Positions 57,108 to 64,000 of a stretch of 64,000 nucleotides of DNA are shown piece after piece. Under the pieces are notes generated by a model. It had not been told where the DNA came from. It made no database searches and saw only the letters and a list, made by a program, of their open reading frames with translations. The DNA comes from Culex pipiens pallens (Eukaryota; Arthropoda; Insecta; Diptera; Culicidae): contig NC_068938.1 in assembly GCF_016801865.2 (NCBI RefSeq), positions 194,143,909 through 194,207,908 of the forward strand, in the 5' to 3' direction. The position numbers were made by a program, and so were the translations under genes. Each line of letters opens with the position of its first letter. The first letter of the stretch is position 1.

Positions 57108-57471
57108 TACGATACGAGAACGTAGCCCAGTCACCGAATGTTGCTCGTTAACTGGGCTGAACAAAAAATAACGAGGGGACCACCGATGCATAATATTTTC
57201 CAGATGAAATATAAAAATAAAAGCTACTCAAATTTATTTACAATGCTTACTTTTCATTTTTATTTAATTGTAACTTGAAATTAAACAAAAGTTTGAAATT
57301 TTTTTTATCTATTGAATATGATTTTTGCATCCATTAACCCCTCGGTCATTTTGGTTTGTTTTGGTTTTTTGACGTTTGTCTGATTTTTAACTGGGCTACG
57401 GTTCGGTTATCGAGCGGCCAGATAAAAAGCAGCCAAGTTAAACAACGCCCAGTTACCGAACAACTACTGTA
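57108..57471. mobile_element. second MITE nested in R2
   Basis: Left end TACGATACGAGAACGTAGCC and right end complement of TACAGTAGTTGTTCGG. Subterminal GCCCAGT(C/T)ACCGAA blocks and their complements lie near both ends. Flanking TA is plausible. R2 sequence resumes on each side. Confidence 0.65.
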
Positions 57472-57879
57472 TTCATATTTTTTTTTTTCCAAAAACACTA
57501 TTTAAAAAAAATCTTTATAACTAGTCGGCACAATTTTGGTCCATACTCCTGAATGGCAGCGGAGTTTTGTCCCCTAAAACATATTAAAAAAATAAAAAAT
57601 AAAAAAAATAAAAGTACGGAATTTGGGAAATTGATTTTTTGTGAAAACCGAAGACACCAAATCAATCAAAAAATCCTCGAAAAGTTACAAATTTTAGAAT
57701 ATTTACTTACGATTTTTGTATGGACAGCTGCCAAAATTGTATGGAAACTTGTATGGGTGAACCAATGACACAAAATGGCATCTTTGGTCATAGGGAAGGC
57801 CACCACAATGTTTGGGCCAAATAAAATAAAACAAAAAGTTAAAATGGTCGAAATCGGCCGATTTCGTAGAGAATTGCCC

Positions 57880-58378
57880 ATTACCCCTTTCAAATAAGAG
57901 CTTTTTATACATGAAATTTCATAAATTCTTATTTGATAAATTTTACTGTCAAAGCTTTCGAGCTCAAAGCCAACTCTGATCATTCTAACTAACGCTCTAG
58001 TTTGTTGATCTAGCTGTAGAGCCACTCAAGAGTTCAACCCTCAGGCAAAAACTGATAACGATCCCGCCGTTAGACAAACAGTTGAACAGTCAACCAGACC
58101 TCGCTGTGAATTCCACTCTCTTCGCGGATAGCATCGTAAATTAGTTCCTTCGGGATTTCTTCTTCATATTAGTTGAAAAGAGATTTTTAAAAGATACTTT
58201 GTCTTACTGTAGTGAGTCGTTTATTTAGCAGTCCCATGATAACTCTAACCCTAAAGGCAGTACAACCAATCCTAATTAACAGCCTACCGATAATTTTAAG
58301 CAGCCCTATTTGTGTGGAACTTGATATTTTAGGTCCAGCCCCCCTCCTTTTTTCGAGAAGGGCGGGGGGCTCGGTTCG
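57880..58378. other. spacer between R2 and the zinc-finger gene
   Basis: No coding frame. Contains the G/C-run hairpin at 58337-58371 downstream of the zinc-finger gene. Confidence 0.4.
58337..58371 (-). terminator. strong hairpin downstream of the zinc-finger gene poly-A signal
   Basis: AGCCCCCC pairs perfectly with GGGGGGCT, and an inner CCTT/AAGG stem extends it. It lies 8 nt past the AATAAA on the minus strand, where the cleavage site and downstream element would be. Role inferred only. Confidence 0.45.
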
Positions 58379-58384
58379 TTTATT
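58379..58384 (-). promoter_or_regulatory. AATAAA poly-A signal of the zinc-finger gene
   Basis: TTTATT on the plus strand, AATAAA on the minus strand, about 31 nt past the stop codon at 58415-58417; a very short 3' UTR. Confidence 0.75.
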
Positions 58385-58414
58385 GTCTTCTGTTGAAGTT
58401 TCGTGCCGCGGTGT

Positions 58415-59596
58415 TCAACCCCGCTTCAGCTCGACCCGACACCCCTTGCCGCGCTGATGCCTCCGCAGGTCACTTCCGGTGAGGAAGCGCTTCTTGCAGC
58501 GATCGCACTCTGCTAGGCGCTCTCCGGAATGACTTTTCTGATGAACCGTTAGGTGGCTCGACTGTTTGAACCGGGACGGGCACTTGTCGCAGGCGTACGG
58601 GCGGTCCACGGCGCGGTGGAGCTTTTCCCGGTGTTGGGCGAGTTGTGCGGGGGTCTTGAAGGTCTTGTTGCAGTCCTGGCAGAGGGTTTGCGGAACGTGG
58701 GTGAGGTTGAGGTGCGCTTTGAGTTGGCGCGAGTAGATGAAGGATTCTGGACATTTGGGACATTGGTGGCGCTTTTCTAGGGTGTGGACCCGGGCGACGT
58801 GCTTTTGACGGTTTCCGGAAGAGGAGAAGGCGCTGGAGCAGTGGGGACAGGGGTAGCTGGGGTTGGTGTCGGTGAAGTGGCTCTTTCGGTGGAAGATGAG
58901 GTGGCTCATGTGGCTGCACTCTTTGTCGCAGACGTCGCACACGTACGGGTTCATGCCGGCGTGGAGCTTCCGATGGCGGTTGAGGGACGCCTTGTCCTTG
59001 AACATCCGCAGGCAGTTACCACAGAAGAAGGTTCCCTTGTGGACCTGCCGGAGATGCTCGGCCAGCTCGGGGATTGTACGGAATGTCTTCATGCAGCGCT
59101 GACAGCGCGCGTAGATTCGTTCCTCCTTGTTCCGATCGTCCTCATCCTGGCGGTGCTTCAACAGCAGATGCCGGAACAAGTGAGTTTTGAAGGCGAACCT
59201 CAACAAGCAAACGCCACATTTGAAGCCCAGCTTGCCCGCCACATTATACCTGCGATTATTCTTTGGCCCTTGATAGGTATTCTTCCTTTTAACGCTCGTC
59301 GGCCTCTTCTCCACCCCATTACATAACGCATTTTCATTCCCAGCCGGATCGATTTCCTCTTCCTCGTCCTTTTCTTCGCTGGCGTAGACCTCTTGGATCA
59401 ACTCCAGCTCACAGCCGCCACCCTCCCCCAACACAAGATCTACAAACTGATCCTCTCCCAATCCAAGCAACTCATCGTGATAAACCTCCTTCCAAGCGAC
59501 ACTTCCGTCCAAGTTGGCCTGGAGCTCATCGAGCTCCACTTCCGCTAGCACCACACAACTCGAAAGCGTCACGTTCGACAAAACCGCAGTAGCCAT
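58415..59596 (-). CDS. C2H2 zinc-finger protein, nine fingers
   Basis: Intact 393-residue single-exon frame, probably a nuclear DNA-binding transcription factor. An acidic N-terminal region (residues 15-90, including EEKDEEEEID) precedes a basic stretch (RPTSVKRK, 98-105) that may act as nuclear localisation signal. Nine fingers follow: C127-H148, C165-H186, C192-H212, C220-H240, C250-H271, C279-H300, C306-H327, C336-H356, and a last one ending in Cys (C364-C386, C2HC). Linkers mostly deviate from TGEKP; the last is HSGERL. There is no ZAD or BTB domain. Poly-A signal close downstream; GC-rich coding against AT-rich flanks. No ortholog can be named with confidence. Confidence 0.9.
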   Translation of the reverse strand: MATAVLSNVTLSSCVVLAEVELDELQANLDGSVAWKEVYHDELLGLGEDQFVDLVLGEGGGCELELIQEVYASEEKDEEEEIDPAGNENALCNGVEKRPTSVKRKNTYQGPKNNRRYNVAGKLGFKCGVCLLRFAFKTHLFRHLLLKHRQDEDDRNKEERIYARCQRCMKTFRTIPELAEHLRQVHKGTFFCGNCLRMFKDKASLNRHRKLHAGMNPYVCDVCDKECSHMSHLIFHRKSHFTDTNPSYPCPHCSSAFSSSGNRQKHVARVHTLEKRHQCPKCPESFIYSRQLKAHLNLTHVPQTLCQDCNKTFKTPAQLAQHREKLHRAVDRPYACDKCPSRFKQSSHLTVHQKSHSGERLAECDRCKKRFLTGSDLRRHQRGKGCRVELKRG

Positions 59597-60520
59597 CCTG
59601 GCATCCGCTAGGCAGCGCTTGCTGCGACCGACTAAACTCCGTACAAGAACCAGCTTACGGCAGGCTGATGGATGTCTCAGTCATAATAACAGAAGCAACC
59701 AACAAAAAAACGTGCAATTTCGCGTCTCTATCTCGTGTGTTTGATGTGTTTCTCCGTGTTTTTGTTTGCTCTTGTTTTGCAGCCGGCACTTTTTAAATAT
59801 AGACGACACCGCAGAAGCAAAAGTTAGCACGAGATGCAGATGGTGGCGGTGGCTTTCGCGAGAAATTTGCACGTTTTCTGTTTTTTTTTGGCAAGCGACG
59901 GAACGTTATTTTTAGTGTGGAACACAATGTAGTCAACAATTGAACAGATTGAATAAGTGCCCACCTTGTTAGTCACCGACAAACTAACGAAAGTTGGCTT
60001 TCATTCAAGGGAAGAAATGTCAAAGGACACCGTTGCGTATTGCGCATGAGTCGTAGCCAGGGGCAATGTCCTGACCGGCAAACATGAAACGAGGAATCCA
60101 ACTAATTTGCACAAAAAATCTCCACTTGGTGAAATAAACTTAAAAATATCTCAAACAATCCTGATAAAAGCAAAAAAAAATCTTCAAACTTTAATAATAA
60201 ATCTAAGAGTGCAACGCATTCCGACGCGAAGAATCGTACGCGAAACGCACGTGATCGCAGACGGCGACGCCGTAAATAAAAGCGCAACTGAGAGAGACGC
60301 TTCGAATTTGAGAGGGAGAGAGAACTAATACAGAGCGCGGGAGAATTGGTAAGAGAAGAGAGTGGTGTTCTTGCGATGAATGAATCGGATCGCAGTTCGT
60401 TGATAAGTTTTGTCAAATGCCGGCTCGCTGTGAACGGGATCCAAAGTGTGAACGGTGCTGAACGTGTGAATGAATGTGATCGTTAAGAGGAAAAGTGTTA
60501 GACTTTCTCTCAGTTTTAAT
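59597..60520. promoter_or_regulatory. 5' region of the zinc-finger gene, possibly a bidirectional promoter
   Basis: GC-richer and free of repeats. 60290-60345 is rich in GAGAGAG motifs, and 60360-60490 reads like an insect 5' exon on the plus strand (GATCGCAGTTCGTTGATAAG and repeated GTGTGAA phrases). A plus-strand gene might start here, but no coding exon is seen before the window ends. Confidence 0.35.
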
Positions 60521-60522
60521 TA

Positions 60523-60925
60523 CAGTCCAGATTCGATTATCCGAAGGCCTCGAAAAATTTCACTTCGGATAATCGAAACTTCGGATAGTTGAATAAAAAA
60601 TAAAAATAAAAATGATCGTTGTCTAATTTTTGATTGTCTAGCATAGGTATGACCCCTAAACTACGCTAAAATGATTCAGAAATTTTAAATTGAAGATGGC
60701 GGCCAAAATGGCGGTGATGTAATATTGAACCTAGGAAAAACGCTTTTTATTTTTAATAGACAATCATTAATTCAAATTTGACTAAAATCGAGTCGAATAA
60801 CTCAAATTTTATGTTAAAATAAAAAAAAATGAAAAAATACGAAAAAAAAATTTGATTCGTGATTCGATTATCCGAAGTTCCATACAAATGGATAATCGAG
60901 GCTTCGGATAATCGAGTCTGGACTG
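60523..60925. mobile_element. TA-flanked MITE, 403 bp
   Basis: Ends CAGTCCAGATTCGATTATCC and its near complement, flanked by TA (60521-60522, 60926-60927). The TTCGGATAATCGA motif is repeated subterminally at both ends. Decayed relatives lie at 43300-43580, about 31195 and about 62205. Confidence 0.88.
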
Positions 60926-62257
60926 TATTTGAATTTTTTTTTATCATAAAATGATATTAACTTGGGCTTCAAAAAGAACAAATTTAACCCTCTATAACCC
61001 AACCCCGCCTTTAGACGTGCTTCGATTTAAAAAACCGCCAAAAATCAATTTTTTCAACCAATCTTTGATCTTCAAAATGCATTGGAAAGAAGAACTCTTA
61101 AAATTTTAGAAAACTTATGGGTTGGAAGTTTGACTTGTTTTTAAAAATTTCTTTTTTTCAAGGGTCAACTTTGGTTGTGTTTTTTGCTAACATTATCTAT
61201 ATTTTAAATAAAAAGTATTAAGCAGTAATTTTTATAGTGTCGCAGACTATGCCTCTACGCATTTATTTACAATTTAAATGATAATGGTGCGATTTTATAG
61301 CAGAAAATGTGAAAAACAAGCAAAACATGAAACATGAAAAATTAGATAGGCAAGATGTAATGATAGGAGGTGGTAGAATAGGCCTAATACTACAAAAATA
61401 AACACAAACTAAACATGATAAATGCAAATTAAAATACTAAAAATGAAACAAGAAAAACATAAAACAAGAGAAGTAAAGTTTTTCGTAGAACAAAGTTGCT
61501 CAAAATGACCCCCTGAACATGGGAAAAATAAAAATTTTCGAAAAAAAATTTGGCAGTAGAGGGTTGACCCTCTACAATCAAACTACGCTTCTAGGTGGGC
61601 TTTGATCTAGAAAATCGTCAAAAATCCATTTATCAACCAATTTGTGATCTCTAAAAGGCGTTGGAACAAAAAACTTAAAATTTTAGAAAATGTTCCGGGT
61701 GGAAGTTTGATTTGTTTTATGAGACTATGCCAATGTTTTTAAAAATGTGTTTTTTGTAAGGGTCATCTTTGGCTATGTTTTCACTAACATTTTTAATATT
61801 TTATGCATAATTAATACAGTATTTATTTGTAATGTCAAGAACTATGCCTCTGCGCATTTTTGTTACAATTCAAATGATAATGGTATCATTCTGTAGTAGA
61901 AAATGTGAAAAAGAAGCAAAAAATTTAAAAGGTGGCTGAAAAAAATTTTAATCAATAAAGGCAAAAGATAATAATAGGAAGTGGTAGAATAAGCCAAAAA
62001 CAAACGTTAACTAAACATGAGAAATACAAATTAAAATAAATACTTAAAATTGAACAATAAAAACCTCGATAAAAACATAAAGCAAAATAAGTGAAGTTTT
62101 TCGTAAAATAAAAGTTGCTCAAAATTACTTCCTGAAAACGGAAAATATTAAAGTAATAAAAAATCGGTATTGAAGGGTTAATAAACTAATTTTCAACAAC
62201 TTATTACAGTTCTCGATTATCTGAAGCTTTGATTATTAAAAGGTATCAAAGAAACTA
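60926..62257 (+). repeat. two diverged tandem copies of a 575-bp repeat
   Basis: Units at about 60990-61564 and 61565-62180 share AACCCTCTA(T/C)AA, AACTTAAAATTTTAGAAAA-like, CAAATGATAATGG and GAAGTTTTTCGTA blocks in the same order. Clearly diverged. A decayed MITE end (ACAGTTCTCGATTATCTGAAG) lies near 62206. Confidence 0.65.
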
Positions 62258-63469
62258 AGGCAACTCTCTACGAAATCGGCCGATTTCGACCATTTTTATT
62301 TTTTGTATTTTTTTATTTGAATCAAACTTTGTGGGGGCCTTCCCTATGACCAAATAAGCTGTTTTGCGTCATTGGTTCACAGGAATTTTCTGACCAATTT
62401 GATGTCTTCGGCAAAGTTGTAGGTATTGTTGAGGAATTTTGAGAAAAAATAGGTACACGGAAAAAAATTGCAGATTTTTTAATCAACTTTTTTTTTACTA
62501 AATCTCAATTTCCCAAAATAGAACCTTTTTTTTTATTTTCGAGATTGAATTTTTAAAATACTAGTTTTGATTTAAAATTTTTCTAAATATTTTTTTCCGA
62601 AGAGATCGGAAAATTTCACGAATGTTTCATGTTTTAACATTGAAAATCGGACCATTAGTTGCTGAGATATCGTCATTAAAATGGTGGGTTGTTTTTGTGA
62701 GATTTAGAAAACTTCAATTTTCGTGTTTCTTTTTCTTAAAGCGGCTCTATCTCAGCAACCCGAGGTCCAATCTTCAATGTCTCTTAGACAATTTTATAGC
62801 AAATTTTCTGAACTTTAAAAAAAATGTTCTCAAAAATGGTCACTCATGGTCACTATTTTTAAAAATCGAAAAACTGCAAATATTTCGCTTAAATCAAACT
62901 TTCGGTGGCTTTACCCTGAAAACGGAGCCCTTTATCAAAAAATCTGCAAATTCAATTTTGCATTTAAAAATAATGTCAAACTTGTTTTTGCATGAAACTT
63001 CGATTTTTTTTTTCCAAAAATCACTATTTTTTCAAAAATTCATAACTCGGCGGCAGATTTTTTGACCATGTTTCTCTATGGCTCACAAGTTGCGGATATC
63101 AAAAAATCTCGAAAATCAAAAAAATACGTATTTTGGGAAAATGAGTTTTAGTGAAAAAAAAACTGATTAAAAAATCTTCATTTTTTTCCGTGTACCTATT
63201 TTTTTTTCTCAAAAGTAAAGTAGTACAACAAAACCTACAACTTTGCCGAAGACACCAATATGATCAGAAAATTCACTCAAAAGTTACAGCTGTTTGAATA
63301 TTTACGTACCATTTTTGTATGGGCAGCAGCCAAAATTGTATGGAGACTTGTATGGGAGAACCAATGACACAAAATAGCATATTTGGTCATAGGGAAGGCC
63401 CCCACAAAGTTTGAGCCAAATCAAAAAATACAAATAAAATCTCTTTCCGGTTTTGGTAGAGAATTGCTC
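62258..63469. mobile_element. foldback family R element (copy R3), asymmetric
   Basis: Inverted ends of about 250 bp (AGGCAACTCTCTACGAAATC and the complement of GAGCAATTCTCTACC) flank a single-copy interior equal to one half of R1. Flanked by ACTA (62254-62257, 63470-63473), again a 4-bp duplication. Open frames within are chance. Confidence 0.8.
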
Positions 63470-63473
63470 ACTA

Positions 63474-64000
63474 GTAATATACAAAAAATGAATATTTTCA
63501 TAGTTTTTTAGTTTTTGATATTTAATATAAAGCGAGTTCAGCGAGTCAGATTTCAACATTTTTAGGGTCTTGTTTGAGCTTAATGACCCAAAATAAACAG
63601 AGAATAAAAATGGTAAGGAATTAAATTTTAAAAGAAGATTGAAATATGCTTGATTTGTATAATTTTCGCTTTGAACAATTCGAAAAATGTGCATGTTGGA
63701 AAGAATTGAAAAACTAACACAAAAACACAAGATTTGTTCATGAATATATTACAGATTGTTTCGTGAATAATTTTATATGGATCGTTTTGATCATATTCAT
63801 TCATTCAATCAGATTATCAAAAGTACCTCAATATTTCAAGTTTTCAAGTTTTGCAACGAGTTGCTCACATTATTTTTTGCAATTCCGAAAAAACACTTTT
63901 TGGATAGAATTTTTTGTCAAACATCACCGTGTTAAGTAAATTCACCGTCGAAACTAAAAAAAAGTCAAATTTGAAAGTATTGAAAGGTATAAATTTTCCA
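63474..64000. other. AT-rich end of window with a foldback L fragment
   Basis: 63841-63960 matches the arm of foldback L (TTTTGCAACGAGTTGCTCAC, GCAATTCCGAAAAA). No gene. Confidence 0.5.

Larger units (their letters stand above)
55960..57879. mobile_element. foldback family R element (copy R2), decayed, left end lost
   Basis: Shares blocks with R1 and R3: AACATTGAAAATCGGACC, TTAGTTGCTGAGATATCG, TATGGACAGCTGCCAAA, and the terminal TTTCGTAGAGAATTGCCC. The left terminal 170 bp are missing. Two younger MITEs interrupt it (56427-57051 and 57108-57471). Confidence 0.75.

Noticed and set aside
62622..63730. open frames of 140-147 codons near the right end
   Set aside because: They lie in the single-copy interior and right arm of foldback R3, with A/T-driven Phe/Leu/Lys-rich translations and no transposase motifs.
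1..64000. endogenous viral sequences
   Set aside because: No capsid, glycoprotein or viral polymerase-like frames were seen in any translation; none reported.

Overview
This window reads as nuclear DNA of a dipteran insect, most likely a Culex mosquito. The non-coding DNA is AT-rich, introns are short unless transposons have invaded them, and the coding sequences are GC-rich. The dispersed repeats (small TA-flanked and 8-bp-TSD elements, tRNA-derived SINEs) are of the kind I associate with Culex. The genus is an inference from recall of repeat types, not from a search.

Only three protein-coding loci can be supported well. (1) 44308-54623, plus strand: the largest subunit of RNA polymerase I (RPA1), four coding exons that join in frame to 1692 residues. 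(2) 32898-33847, minus strand: a secreted chymotrypsin/trypsin-family serine protease, cut in the middle of its coding sequence by a 186-bp hAT-type MITE with a perfect 8-bp target duplication. (3) 58415-59596, minus strand: an intact single-exon protein with nine zinc fingers and an AATAAA signal just past its stop. Weaker candidates are a 166-nt coding exon at 7311-7476 and a minus-strand non-coding first exon ending at a splice donor near 31914.

Nearly everything else is repeat-derived and heavily nested. From 1 to 14.3 kb lie four copies of a 'B' MITE, several 'A' elements with 165-bp internal tandem repeats, a retroposon with RNA-hairpin repeats, a tRNA-derived SINE and two 5'-truncated LINE tails. 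From 14.4 to 17.3 kb and 20.3 to 22.1 kb lie GC-richer apparently unique stretches, separated by a 2.9-kb hAT element that holds a smaller element, itself holding a foldback element. From 22.1 to 25 kb there is a hAT-like element in a tandem duplication, interrupted by a composite SINE. From 25 to 28.9 kb is mostly unique DNA, then a 2.1-kb hAT element carrying a foldback. From 34 to 43 kb are further MITEs, a split SINE, a 921-bp retroposon with a 24-bp target duplication, and a second hairpin retroposon.

RPA1 intron 2 contains a 1.93-kb near-perfect inverted duplication (arms about 950 bp), and intron 3 is 2.9 kb of degenerate A/T-rich repeat with a SINE. Relatives of the intron 2 foldback lie at 55.96-57.88 kb (decayed, with two nested MITEs) and 62.26-63.47 kb (asymmetric). 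Comparing family members gives empty sites and target duplications, so insertion order can be read directly. The most notable items are the intronic palindrome, the retroposon with covarying hairpins, and the MITE-split protease whose two halves carry no other lesion.
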